Source: Streptomyces sp. MST-110588
GTDB taxonomy: Bacteria > Actinomycetota > Actinomycetes > Streptomycetales > Streptomycetaceae
DNA length: 64,000 nt
Direction of reading: 5' to 3'
NCBI RefSeq assembly: GCF_022695595.1
Contig: NZ_CP074380.1
Span: 4,872,501 to 4,936,500 of the forward strand
The notes under the pieces are model-generated. The model was given only the letters and a program-made list of their open reading frames with translations, was not told the DNA's origin and searched no databases. Positions 27,527 to 35,529 of this stretch are shown one piece after another. The translations under genes and the position numbers were made by a program. Position 1 is the stretch's first letter. The number at the start of each line of letters is the position of its first letter.

Positions 27527-27570
27527 CATTTGGGTGAAACGGCGAAACTGATGAGGCGGCCACGAGTTGT
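27527..27570 (+). promoter_or_regulatory. Rodlin promoter 1: CATTTGGGTGA element plus BldN-like -35/-10
   Basis: CATTTGGGTGA (27527-27537), 5 nt, CGAAAC (27543-27548) as -35, 16 nt, AGTTGT (27565-27570) as -10. The same arrangement with identical spacing occurs before the other two rodlin genes. The -35 ending AAC and -10 containing GTTG agree with the sigma-BldN consensus as I remember it (CGTAAC / CGTTG). Confidence 0.65.
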
Positions 27571-27616
27571 CCAGGGAGCTCCGGAAACGGACACTCCGCT
27601 TCGAGAAGGGTGAATC

Positions 27617-28033
27617 GTGATCAAGAAGTTCCTGGCCACGACGGCTGTAGCGGCCTCCATCGTCGGCACCTCGGCCGCGGTTGCGCCGCAGGCGATGGCG
27701 TTCGGCTACGGCCACGACATCGGTCCGCAGACGGCCAACGCGAACAATGCGGGGGAAGGTTTCGCCAACTCCGGGACCGAAGGGCACCAGAGCCCTCAGC
27801 TTTCGCTGATCGAAAGCACACTGAACAAGCCCTGCATCGGTCTCCCGGACGACCTCAACATCAACTCGATCGTGAGCCTCATCCCGATCGCGGTCCAGGA
27901 CATCGAGATCCTGGAGACCGAGCAGCACCAGACCTGTACCGAGAACTCGACGCAGGCCAAGGAAGACGACCTCGTCTCGCACATCGTCCAGGACATTCCG
28001 ATTCTGGGTGAGAACGGCTCCGGCAATAGCTGA
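27617..28033 (+). CDS. Rodlin
   Basis: 138-residue secreted rodlin; GTG start with GAGAAGG 8 nt upstream. Signal peptide about 1-29 (ends PQAMAFG); mature part carries the rodlin signatures GPQTANANN, PCIGLPDDLNINSIVSLIP, VQDIEILETEQHQTCTEN and a single-cysteine pair. Rodlins organise chaplin amyloid into paired rodlets on aerial hyphae and spores. First of three rodlin genes in this island; most studied species have two. Its central block is nearly identical in DNA to that of the third rodlin. Confidence 0.95.
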   Translation: MIKKFLATTAVAASIVGTSAAVAPQAMAFGYGHDIGPQTANANNAGEGFANSGTEGHQSPQLSLIESTLNKPCIGLPDDLNINSIVSLIPIAVQDIEILETEQHQTCTENSTQAKEDDLVSHIVQDIPILGENGSGNS

Positions 28034-28043
28034 CGTGCCGCTC

Positions 28044-28090
28044 AAAAGGGTCGGGCCGTCTTTTCCTCCTCCTAGGCGGCCCGGTCCTTT
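28044..28090 (+). terminator. Terminator of rodlin 1
   Basis: Imperfect stem AAAGGGTCGGGCCG / CGGCCCGGTCCTTT (G-T wobbles) with a pyrimidine-rich loop. Confidence 0.6.
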
Positions 28091-28285
28091 CAGGTAACAG
28101 AAGGCCGTTTTTCGTAGCCTTGTGTTGCATCGTCCGGGCGATTCTCCTGAAGAATTCGCTGATCGGGAGTTTCGTTCCCGGCAAGTAATCGTTCCAAATA
28201 TCGACAGCGGAGTTACGAGCGATCATCGCGCTCGTGCGGCACGAAGGACGTGACCGTTTCGGACCCGCTGCGGAAAGGGCTGAAA

Positions 28286-28519
28286 GTGAAGTACGCCAAG
28301 GTTGCCGCAGTCGCTGCCGGATCGCTGATGGCGGTGGGAGCTGCCGCGCCAGCTTTCGCCGATGCGGGCTCCCAGGCTGCCCCCACCAACGATCCGGGCG
28401 TACTGTCCGGGAACGCGCTTCAGGTGCCGATCCAGATTCCGATCAACATCTGCGGCAACTCGATCGACATCATCGGGCTGCTCAACCCGGCATTCGGCAA
28501 CACCTGCGTCAACGACTGA
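28286..28519 (+). CDS. Short chaplin
   Basis: 77 residues from GTG 28286, with GAAAGGG 7 nt upstream (an upstream GTG would add 12 non-signal residues). Signal peptide about 1-26 (MKYAKVAAVAAGSLMAVGAA, ends PAFADA), then a full chaplin domain (SGNALQVPIQIPINICGNSI; NPAFGNTCVND) with two cysteines. Its signal peptide is nearly the same as that of the unrelated secreted protein encoded at 28788. Confidence 0.93.
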   Translation: MKYAKVAAVAAGSLMAVGAAAPAFADAGSQAAPTNDPGVLSGNALQVPIQIPINICGNSIDIIGLLNPAFGNTCVND

Positions 28520-28554
28520 TCCGCCGGCTCGCCCGGAAGCAGTGATTCGGTCGG

Positions 28555-28593
28555 ACCGGCCCTGGTGTGCGTGCCACGCGCACCAGGGCCGGT
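28555..28593 (+). terminator. Terminator of short chaplin 2
   Basis: Long stem ACCGGCCCTGGTG / CACCAGGGCCGGT extended inward by TGCGTG/CACGCG around CC. Confidence 0.88.
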
Positions 28594-28787
28594 GCGTTGA
28601 ACGGGGCGGTGTCCGGTGGCTCCTGTCTTCCGGGTGGTTCCCGCAAGGAATCACCGGATTCAGGGTTTCCCAGTGAGACCGGAATCGTTAGGCAGGAAGC
28701 ATGCGGTGACCCGAGCAGCAATGAGAGTGCTCGCGCGGCTTTCGGCCGTGGCCCCTTCCAGCACCGCTCAAGAAAGGACACGTGATC

Positions 28788-29075
28788 GTGAAGTACGCGA
28801 AGTCTGCCGCGGTTCTCGCCGGTTCTGTGATGGCTCTGGGCATGGCGGCCCCTGCCTTTGCCGCCCTTGGTCAGAACTACAGCCTCAACGGTGCCCTCGA
28901 CGAGGCCTTCGCCAACAAGCAGCTCGACGGCCGGCAGCTCGACCCGTTGGTGGACGCGGCCAACGAGAAGGCCTCGGACGCGCTGAACAGGGAGAGCACC
29001 CAGCACCTGCTGAGTGCCACCGGCGGGCTCGTCCGGACCGTCCCGATGCTGGAGGGCGTGGAAGTGGGTCAGTAA
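28788..29075 (+). CDS. Secreted 95-aa protein with chaplin-like signal peptide, unrecognised
   Basis: GTG 28788 chosen because AAAGGA is 9 nt upstream and the N terminus (MKYAKSAAVLAGSVMALGMA) then matches the neighbouring chaplin. After cleavage near AFAAL, the mature part has no cysteine and no chaplin domain: it is a predicted helical, acidic protein (NYSLNGALDEAFANKQLDGR, DAANEKASDALNRE) with a hydrophobic C-terminal stretch (LVRTVPMLEGVEVG). Located between chaplin and rodlin genes; probably secreted during aerial growth. No family recognised. Confidence 0.75.
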   Translation: MKYAKSAAVLAGSVMALGMAAPAFAALGQNYSLNGALDEAFANKQLDGRQLDPLVDAANEKASDALNRESTQHLLSATGGLVRTVPMLEGVEVGQ

Positions 29076-29175
29076 GCGCGGGTCAGCACGGCGCGGCACC
29101 GGCACAGCCGTCGCGCGCCGACAAGGGACGAACTCACCTGGTCTCACCGTCTTTGCGGCAAGCGGAGACCGACGC

Positions 29176-29219
29176 CATTTGGGTGATGCAGCAGAACGGA
29201 ACTCGTCGTCGGCGAGTTG
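29176..29219 (+). promoter_or_regulatory. Rodlin promoter 2: CATTTGGGTGA element plus BldN-like -35/-10
   Basis: CATTTGGGTGA (29176-29186), 5 nt, CAGAAC (29192-29197), 16 nt, GAGTTG (29214-29219). Same geometry as the promoters of the other two rodlin genes; 40 nt separate the -10 from the start codon. Confidence 0.7.
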
Positions 29220-29258
29220 ACCAATCTGTCCCGGAACCACGAAACGTGAAGGATTCGA

Positions 29259-29675
29259 ATGATCAAGAAGGTTCTGGCAACGGCAGCCGCGGCAACCTCT
29301 CTTGCCGGTTTCACCACCGCAGCCGCAGCCGCGCCCCCTGGGACGGCCCACGGGTACGACAAAGGTCCCGCTTCGATCACCGGCAACGAGACGATCCAGT
29401 CCTATGGAAACTCCGCCACGTACGGGAACATGAGCCCGCAGTTCGCGCTGATCCAGGGGTCGTTCAACAAGCCCTGTATCGCCCTGCCGGAGAAGCTCAA
29501 TATCAACTCGCTCATCGCGCTCATCCCGATCTCGGTCCAGGACATCAACCTCTTCTCGTCCAAGCAGCACCAGACCTGCGTCGAGAACTCGACCATGAGT
29601 AAGGGCAACGACGCCGTGACGCACTTCGTCGAAGATATTCCACTGCTCTCCGAGAACGGTGTGAACAACGGCTGA
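29259..29675 (+). CDS. Rodlin (divergent member)
   Basis: 138 residues from ATG. Signal peptide about 1-32 (ends AHGYDKG); rodlin core PCIALPEKLNINSLIALIP, VQDINLFSSKQHQTCVEN is recognisable but differs clearly from the other two rodlins (INLFSSK instead of IEILETE), so it is the most diverged copy. Secreted, organises chaplin fibrils into rodlets. Own promoter and T-tailed terminator. Confidence 0.93.
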   Translation: MIKKVLATAAAATSLAGFTTAAAAAPPGTAHGYDKGPASITGNETIQSYGNSATYGNMSPQFALIQGSFNKPCIALPEKLNINSLIALIPISVQDINLFSSKQHQTCVENSTMSKGNDAVTHFVEDIPLLSENGVNNG

Positions 29676-29686
29676 TCGTCCGAGCA

Positions 29687-29729
29687 GGCCCGGACCGCCA
29701 GGACTTCGTCCGCACGGTCCGGGCTTTTT
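29687..29729 (+). terminator. Terminator of rodlin 2
   Basis: Stem GCCCGGACCG / CGGTCCGGGC followed by TTTTT, with an inner GGAC/GTCC hairpin. Confidence 0.88.
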
Positions 29730-29827
29730 GCTTGCGTGTTTCCGGTGGATGACCCGTGCCTGGTCCCGCGCCACCCCGTTCCGTCCCGCGACGGGCGAAT
29801 TCAGGGCCCCGGACACTCGTGCCGCGC

Positions 29828-29871
29828 TATTCGGGTGATGCTGCGCAACCTCACGGTGTCATGCCGGGTTG
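29828..29871 (+). promoter_or_regulatory. Rodlin promoter 3: TATTCGGGTGA element plus BldN-like -35/-10
   Basis: TATTCGGGTGA (29828-29838), 5 nt, CGCAAC (29844-29849), 16 nt, GGGTTG (29866-29871). Matches rodlin promoters 1 and 2 in order and spacing. Confidence 0.7.
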
Positions 29872-29929
29872 TTCTCCGTGAGGCTCCCTTCGCGATGGGA
29901 GTTCAGATTTCCTGAAGGGGTTTGAAAGC

Positions 29930-30358
29930 ATGAAGAAGATGATGGCCGGCGCCCTCGTGACGGTTTCCCTGGTCGGGATGTCCGCCATGGCCGCTCCTAC
30001 GGCCATGGCGCACGACAACAGCCACGACGGCGTCGCCAAGGACCTCGGCCCGCAGACGGCGAACGGGAACGGCTCCCGGGAAGCCCACTCGAACCAGAAC
30101 ACCGAGGGCAAGATGAGCCCCCAGGGGAACATCATCGGGGAGTCGCTGAACGAACTCTGCATCGGGTTCCCGGACGACATCAACATCAACTCGATCGTCA
30201 GTCTCATCCCGATCGCGGTCCAGGACATCGAGATCCTGGAGACCGAGCAGCACCAGACCTGTACCGAGAACTCGACTCAGGCCAAGGAAGACGACATGGT
30301 GTCGCACATCATCCACGACATCCCGATCATCGGCGAGAACGGCGCGAGGAACAACTGA
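29930..30358 (+). CDS. Rodlin
   Basis: 142 residues from ATG, with GAAGGGG 8 nt upstream. Signal peptide about 1-28 (ends PTAMAHDN); mature part DLGPQTANGN, LCIGFPDDININSIVSLIP and a central block identical in protein to rodlin 1 (VQDIEILETEQHQTCTENST). The near-identity at DNA level across that block indicates recent duplication or gene conversion with rodlin 1. A perfect hairpin terminator follows. Confidence 0.95.
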   Translation: MKKMMAGALVTVSLVGMSAMAAPTAMAHDNSHDGVAKDLGPQTANGNGSREAHSNQNTEGKMSPQGNIIGESLNELCIGFPDDININSIVSLIPIAVQDIEILETEQHQTCTENSTQAKEDDMVSHIIHDIPIIGENGARNN

Positions 30359-30440
30359 CGACCGGCCGCTGCCGTCGCGGCGCCGCGCGCACAGCGATCG
30401 GCGTGCGGCGCGGACGGTAGCGACCGTCGGCTGACCGCCC

Positions 30441-30472
30441 AGGGGGCCGTGTGCCAAGGCACACGGCCCCCT
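30441..30472 (+). terminator. Terminator of rodlin 3
   Basis: 15-bp perfect stem AGGGGGCCGTGTGCC / GGCACACGGCCCCCT with AA loop. Confidence 0.9.
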
Positions 30473-30654
30473 TCGGCGTGCCGTGCCCCGGAAAGCGCAA
30501 TGGGCGGGCACTTCCGTGCGGTGCCGTACGTACTCCTGGTGCGGGAGACGCCACCGGAAGTACGGTGAAAGATCCTGCTAAAGAACTAGGACGCGCTTTT
30601 GCCAAGCCATTACTCTTGTGGCAAGGCCGCGCACGGCGGCCATGGAGGAGTGAG

Positions 30655-31575
30655 ATGAGGAGCAGCAACCCGGTCTTTTCGCGACGGGGGTTCAGCCGCG
30701 ACAACAACGGCTACGCGGGGTTCAACGCGCCGCCGCAGGCCGGGGGCCCCGCCGCTGACCCGTACGCCGGTACCAACCCCTACGCCCAGGGCGCCCAGAG
30801 TTACGGCAACCCCTACGCCCAGGGCGGTAACCCCTACGCACAGGACGCCGCCAACCCCTACGCGCAGGGCCAGCAGGGCGTCACCCAGGCGCCTCAGTAC
30901 GTCTCGCAGACCCGCCGGATGACGATGGACGACGTCGTCATGCGCACGGGCATGACGCTCGGCACGGTCATCGCCGGTGCCACCGTCGGCTGGCTCTTCC
31001 TGACCCAGAACCTCGCCTTCGCCGTCGGGGCCGGCCTGGTCGCGATGGTGCTCGGCCTGATCCAGTCCTTCAAGCGCAAGCCCTCGCCCGCGCTGATCCT
31101 GTCCTACGCCGCCCTGGAAGGTCTCTTCCTCGGCGCGCTGAGCGGTTACATCAACGGCATCCCCCAGCTCAGCGGCGCGCCCATGCAGGCGGTGCTGGGC
31201 ACGATGGCGGTCTTCGTGGCCATGCTCATCGCGTACAAGACGCGGATCGTGCGGGTCAACGCGCGCTTCACCCGCTTCGTGCTGATCGCGGCCCTCGGCT
31301 TCGTCCTGCTGTCGATGGTGAACCTGCTGTTCATGGCCTTCGGCGGCGGTACCGGCCTCGGCTTCCGCAGCGGCGGCCTGGGCATCCTCTTCGGCGTCGT
31401 CGGCGTGGTTCTTGGCGCGCTCTTCCTGGCCCTGGACTTCAAGCAGGTCGAGGACGGCATCGCGTACGGCGCTCCGCGTGAGGAGTCCTGGCTGGCCGCG
31501 TTCGGCCTGACGCTGACGCTGGTGTGGATCTACATGGAGATGCTGCGGCTGATCTCGATCCTGCGCGGCGACTGA
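30655..31575 (+). CDS. Bax inhibitor-1/YccA family membrane protein
   Basis: 306 residues; GGAGGAG 5 nt before ATG 30655. A hydrophilic N-terminal tail (about 1-85) contains repeated NPYAQG hexapeptides, followed by seven hydrophobic segments and the DFKQVEDGIAYGAPREESW region, where the family's conserved Asp residues (predicted pH-sensing/channel site) lie, near residues 260-280. BI-1/YccA proteins are membrane proteins implicated in ion homeostasis. Flanked by strong terminators, so monocistronic. Confidence 0.9.
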   Translation: MRSSNPVFSRRGFSRDNNGYAGFNAPPQAGGPAADPYAGTNPYAQGAQSYGNPYAQGGNPYAQDAANPYAQGQQGVTQAPQYVSQTRRMTMDDVVMRTGMTLGTVIAGATVGWLFLTQNLAFAVGAGLVAMVLGLIQSFKRKPSPALILSYAALEGLFLGALSGYINGIPQLSGAPMQAVLGTMAVFVAMLIAYKTRIVRVNARFTRFVLIAALGFVLLSMVNLLFMAFGGGTGLGFRSGGLGILFGVVGVVLGALFLALDFKQVEDGIAYGAPREESWLAAFGLTLTLVWIYMEMLRLISILRGD

Positions 31576-31676
31576 CGTACGGTTCCCGCCGCGGCCGAGA
31601 TCCGCGGCGGAAGCCCGTCGCCTGGCGCACAGGACGCGGCGCCGGGCCCGACCGGGCGCATGACCGGACAAGACGG

Positions 31677-31723
31677 ACAGGCCGAGGGCTCGCGGGGAGT
31701 TTCCCCGCGGGCCCTCGGCCTGT
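31677..31723. terminator. Terminator after Bax-inhibitor gene
   Basis: About 21-bp stem ACAGGCCGAGGGCTCGCGGGG / CCCCGCGGGCCCTCGGCCTGT with one mismatch and AGTTT loop; convergent with the DUF4287 gene. Confidence 0.9.
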
Positions 31724-31753
31724 TCCCGTTCGGCAGGTCGTCGCGGCCGGTTG

Positions 31754-31981
31754 CTAGAACTTGCGCGCGGCGCGCCTGAGATCGTATTCGTGGACGATCG
31801 CCTTGGCATGGCCATAGGCGAGGTCGTGCGCGCCACGAAGCCAGCTCACCTTCTCCTCGAAGCGGAAGAGAGCGGGGCCTTCATCTACGGTGCGAAGCCA
31901 GTCGGAAACCTCGCGACCGGTGCAATGGGGGATGCGGGAGAGCAGGTTCCGGTGGGTCTCTTCGGAGAAGAGTTGAGACAT
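31754..31981 (-). CDS. DUF4287-like small protein
   Basis: 75 residues; ATG 31981 has GGAGG 7 nt upstream. The pattern NLLSRIPHCTGREVSDWLRT then HDLAYGHAKAIVHEYDLRRA is typical of the DUF4287 family, small soluble proteins of unknown role (the TGR-WL motif and the GHAxAIVHE helix are its core). Divergent from the 108-aa gene. Confidence 0.8.
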   Translation of the reverse strand: MSQLFSEETHRNLLSRIPHCTGREVSDWLRTVDEGPALFRFEEKVSWLRGAHDLAYGHAKAIVHEYDLRRAARKF

Positions 31982-32079
31982 CGGCGCCTCCGGACGCGTT
32001 CGATGCTGGTCCTTCAGCCCACCGTGCCTGAGCGTTCGGGCATTGGCAACCACCCGTGGGTGGCACATAGGCTCGCCCT

Positions 32080-32406
32080 GTGCTTGATGTGATGCCTTTG
32101 CAGACCGCCGTTGACGCGCTCGCCGACCGCCTCCGAGTGCTCCCGCAGAGCGTGCTCAGCCGTGGTGCCGCAGCCGAAGGGCTTGCTCTGGCGCGGGATT
32201 TGGCGGCACGGGCGCAGCGGATCGAGAGCCCGGAACGGGAGCCCCACGCGTTCCCGGACGCGGGCATGTTCGCGGTGGGGGACCAAGTGGCGGTGGCCGG
32301 ACACGACTTGGTCGAGGCGCTGCGTACCGCCGGGAACGGCCCGGAGGCGGTCGCGGAGCTGGCCGAGGCCCTGGAACTGGTGCGGGACACCGTCAAGCGG
32401 TGCTGA
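32080..32406 (+). CDS. Hypothetical helical protein (108 aa)
   Basis: GTG 32080, alternative ATG 32092. All-helical soluble protein (VDALADRLRVLPQSVLSRGA; FAVGDQVAVAGHDLVEALRT). Similar short proteins are widespread in Streptomyces, with no known function. It is transcribed divergently from the DUF4287 gene over 98 nt. Confidence 0.65.
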   Translation: MLDVMPLQTAVDALADRLRVLPQSVLSRGAAAEGLALARDLAARAQRIESPEREPHAFPDAGMFAVGDQVAVAGHDLVEALRTAGNGPEAVAELAEALELVRDTVKRC

Positions 32407-32484
32407 CGCGACGGGCCGGGCGGACCGGGCCGCTCATAGCCGGGCCGCCCGGACCGCTCACGACGAGGCCGCCCCGCCGGCCGC

Positions 32485-33543
32485 TCACAGCGAGGCGATG
32501 ACGCGGTCGGCGAGGATGTAGATGCTCTCCGCGGCGCTCTCGCCCCAGGCGAACGTCAGGGCGTACGCGCCGAAGACGCCCGAGCCGCCCAGCAGCACCG
32601 GCGTACGGCCCTCGCGCAGCGCGGCGGCCAGCCGCTCGGCGGTCTCCCGGTGCCCCGGTGTCATGCACACCGTGGTGCCGTCACCGAAGACGTAGACGTC
32701 CAGCGTGCCGAGCGGCCCGGGGCGTACGTCCGTCAGCGGGATCCGCTCGCGGGCCAGCTCCTCCAGGCGGTCGACGGTGCGCTCCTGGTCACCGACGGCC
32801 CGCGCGGGGGAGAAGTCCGGGTGGGAGGGGTGGCGCCGGCGCGCGGCGGCCAGCTCCGCGGACTCGGGTTCCTCCAGGGGCCCGGTCTCCGGCGCGTCCA
32901 CCGCCTCCAGGGCGTCCACGGACTCCAGGGACGAGGACTCCGGGGAAGAGGGCTCCCGGGACGAGGACTCCTGGGACGAGGACTCCAGGGGCGAGGGGTC
33001 CAGAGGCAGGGGCTCCAGGGCGTCCGGGCCCAGCAGCGGTTCGAGTCCGGCCAGATCCGCCTGGCGCGGCAGGAAGAGCCGGCTGTCCGGCCGTTCGTAC
33101 GTGTACAGCCGGTCCACCTGGCCCAACTGGTCCCACCGCTCCGGCAGGCCCTCCAGGAAACCGTCCTCGGCCGGCCCGGCCGGCCCACCCGCGCCGCCCA
33201 GCAGGGACGGGGCGTCGGCGGCGTCCCGGGCCTCCTGCGCGGCCCAGAACGCGCGGGCCTCGGCCAGCTCCCGTTCGCGCTCCTCGGCCAGCGCGTCGGC
33301 GACGGCGGCCCGTATGTCGGCCAGCGGCGTCGCGCAGGCGGCACGGGCCGCGGGGATGCTCGCGCCCGCGCCGTCGGCCGCGGTCCCCTCGGCAGCCCCG
33401 GTACGGGCCTGTACGGAGGCGGCGAGTTCGGCCCGCAGCTCGGTGAGCTGACGGCGCAGGGCCCGGGCGGTGTGCAGGGCAGCCGCGCCCAGGGCCACGG
33501 CGACGGCCGCGGCCAGCAGCAGGGCAAGGGCGATGGCGGTCAC
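32485..33543 (-). CDS. Membrane-anchored protein with Ser/Glu repeat linker, unrecognised
   Basis: 352 residues from GTG 33543 (AAGGGGGT 7 nt upstream). N-terminal transmembrane helix (about 2-24), coiled coil (RALRRQLTELRAELAASV), an Ala-rich charged region with EERERELAEARAFWAAQEAR, a Ser/Glu/Leu repeat tract (ESSSQESSSREPSSPESSS, residues about 180-200) and a compact C-terminal domain (VYVFGDGTTVCMTPGHRETA; SIYILADRVIASL). It looks like a cytosolic sensor or scaffold tethered to the membrane. The repeat is an in-frame 15-18-bp minisatellite. Confidence 0.65.
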   Translation of the reverse strand: MTAIALALLLAAAVAVALGAAALHTARALRRQLTELRAELAASVQARTGAAEGTAADGAGASIPAARAACATPLADIRAAVADALAEERERELAEARAFWAAQEARDAADAPSLLGGAGGPAGPAEDGFLEGLPERWDQLGQVDRLYTYERPDSRLFLPRQADLAGLEPLLGPDALEPLPLDPSPLESSSQESSSREPSSPESSSLESVDALEAVDAPETGPLEEPESAELAAARRRHPSHPDFSPARAVGDQERTVDRLEELARERIPLTDVRPGPLGTLDVYVFGDGTTVCMTPGHRETAERLAAALREGRTPVLLGGSGVFGAYALTFAWGESAAESIYILADRVIASL

Positions 33544-33864
33544 GCGCCGGACCCCCTTCGTTCGGCGGGCCCGTCTTCATGGAGCGCGCACCCGTGGCCG
33601 GTGCGCTCGGGTCGCTCGCTCACTGACGTACTCCCGTTGGCAGAATGTCCCCCGACTTCCTACATCAGCCTGACGGTCCTCGGCGACCGATCCCAGGGCG
33701 TTATGCCCTGTAAGTCATAGGTCTTACGTCCCGGTACGCGACCGGGCGCCGCGCTGACCAGCCCGTATATGTCTCCCCCAGGGCGTTGGTCACAATCCTG
33801 GGGGAAACACGGTCGCGATCACGTCACGCCGTGACGCCGATCACTTGCCGACAGAGGAGGCCCG

Positions 33865-34077
33865 GCTCAGCCGCTCGCGTTTTTGGTCGCGCTTCGTTTC
33901 GCTTCCGCTGCGGGCAGGTGCCGCCTTCGTCCCTCAGGCGACCCCTACCCTCCGCTACAGCTCAGCTCAGCCGCTCGCGTTTTTGGTCGCGTTCCGCTTC
34001 GCTTCCGCTGCGGGCAGGTGCCGCCTTCGTCCCTCAGGCGACCCCTACCCTCCGCTACAGCTCAGCTCAGCCGCTCG
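33865..34077. repeat. 100-bp tandem duplication at the thiolase 3' end
   Basis: Two complete 100-bp copies (33865-33964, 33965-34064) and a start of a third. The unit starts with GCTCAGCCGCTCG, which is the last 13 nt of the thiolase gene (its ERLS-stop codons), so the array grew by slippage or unequal exchange at that seed. Copies differ at only a few bases. Contains CGCTCGCGTTTTTGGTCGCG, a T5 between GC arms. The flanking 33544-33864 shows no gene. Confidence 0.9.
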
Positions 34078-35282
34078 ATCACCATCGCCATGCCCTGGCC
34101 GCCTCCCACGCACATCGTCTCCAGACCGAACTGCTTGTCGTGCCACTGGAGGGAGTTGATGAGCGTGGCGGTGATACGGGCGCCGGTCATGCCGAAGGGG
34201 TGGCCGACCGCGATCGCGCCGCCGTTGACGTTCAGCCGGTCCAGGTCGATGCCCAGGTCGCGGTAGGAGGGGATCACCTGGGCGGCGAACGCCTCGTTGA
34301 TCTCCACGAGGTCGATGTCGGAGACCGACAGCCCCGCGCGGGCCAGCGCCTGCTTGGACGCCTCGACCGGTCCGTACCCCATGATCTCGGGGGAGAGGGC
34401 GGAGACGCCGGTGGAGACGATCCGGGCCAGCGGGGTCAGGCCCAGCTCGCGCGCCTTGGTGTCGGACATGACGACCAGCGCCGCGGCGCCGTCGTTGAGC
34501 GGACAGCAGTTGCCCGCGGTGATCAGGCCGTCCGGGCGGAAGACGGGCTTGAGGCCCTGTACGCCTTCCATGGTCACCCCGGCCCGCGGGCCGTCGTCCT
34601 TGGAGACGACCGTGCCGTCGGGGAGGGTCACCGGGGTGATCTCGCGCTCCCAGAAGCCGTTCTTGATGGCTTCCTCGGCGAGGTTCTGGGACCGTACGCC
34701 GAACTCGTCCATGTCCTGGCGGGTGACGCCCTTGAGGCGGGCGAGATTCTCGGCGGTCTGGCCCATGGCGATGTACGGGTCGGGGAGCAGCCCGTCCTCG
34801 CGCGGGTCGTGCCAGCCCTCGCCGCCCTGCTCGGCGCGCGCGGCGGTACGGGCCTCGGCGTCGGCGAAAAGCGGGTTGTGGGTCTCGGGCAGCCCGTCCG
34901 AGGTGCCCTTGACCGAGCGGGAGACCGTCTCCACACCCGCGGAGATGAAGACGTCACCCTCGCCGGCCTTGATGGCGTGCATCGCCATGCGGGTCGTCTG
35001 GAGGGAGGAGGAGCAGTAGCGGGTGATCGTGCAGCCCGGGAGGTGGTCCATGCCCATCTGTACGGCGACGATCCGGCCCAGGTTGTGCCCCTGCTCGCCG
35101 CCGGGGAGGCCGCAGCCGAGCATCAGGTCGTCGATCTGCGTCGGGTCCAGCTCGGGGACCTTGGCCAGCGCGGCCTGGATGATCGTGGCGGTCAGGTCGT
35201 CCGGCCGGAGATCTTTGAGCGACCCCTTGAAGGCGCGGCCGATCGGGGAGCGGGCGGCAGAGACGATCACGGCTTCGGGCAT
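34062..35282 (-). CDS. Acetyl-CoA C-acyltransferase (thiolase)
   Basis: 406 residues; ATG 35282 has GGAG 7 nt upstream. Thiolase fold: [21 protein letters not shown] terminus, nucleophilic Cys90 in [14 protein letters not shown], the [10 protein letters not shown] loop with catalytic His, and C-terminal [16 protein letters not shown] containing the second catalytic cysteine. It cleaves 3-ketoacyl-CoA with CoA (beta-oxidation) or condenses acetyl-CoA. No beta-oxidation partner is adjacent. The stop codon is followed by the 100-bp repeat array. Confidence 0.93.
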   Translation of the reverse strand: MPEAVIVSAARSPIGRAFKGSLKDLRPDDLTATIIQAALAKVPELDPTQIDDLMLGCGLPGGEQGHNLGRIVAVQMGMDHLPGCTITRYCSSSLQTTRMAMHAIKAGEGDVFISAGVETVSRSVKGTSDGLPETHNPLFADAEARTAARAEQGGEGWHDPREDGLLPDPYIAMGQTAENLARLKGVTRQDMDEFGVRSQNLAEEAIKNGFWEREITPVTLPDGTVVSKDDGPRAGVTMEGVQGLKPVFRPDGLITAGNCCPLNDGAAALVVMSDTKARELGLTPLARIVSTGVSALSPEIMGYGPVEASKQALARAGLSVSDIDLVEINEAFAAQVIPSYRDLGIDLDRLNVNGGAIAVGHPFGMTGARITATLINSLQWHDKQFGLETMCVGGGQGMAMVIERLS

Positions 35283-35529
35283 CACGGCTCCAGGAGGGAG
35301 AGAACAGAGAGAGAACGGGGCGCAGGACGTACGTCGGGGAGAGGGGCAGAGGAAGAGGGCAGAGCTGTGTGGGAAGTTACCCGCACGTAGGGCCGAGGTC
35401 ACGGGGCGCGCACTGTGATGCGGGCCTCTTTTCTAAGCGAGTGCTTACCGTCCCGTAGCGATCACCTCTCCGCCGGTATCGCTCGGCCCCGGCTCCGGCC
35501 CCGGCCCCGCCGCCGAGCGGCCCCCGGCC

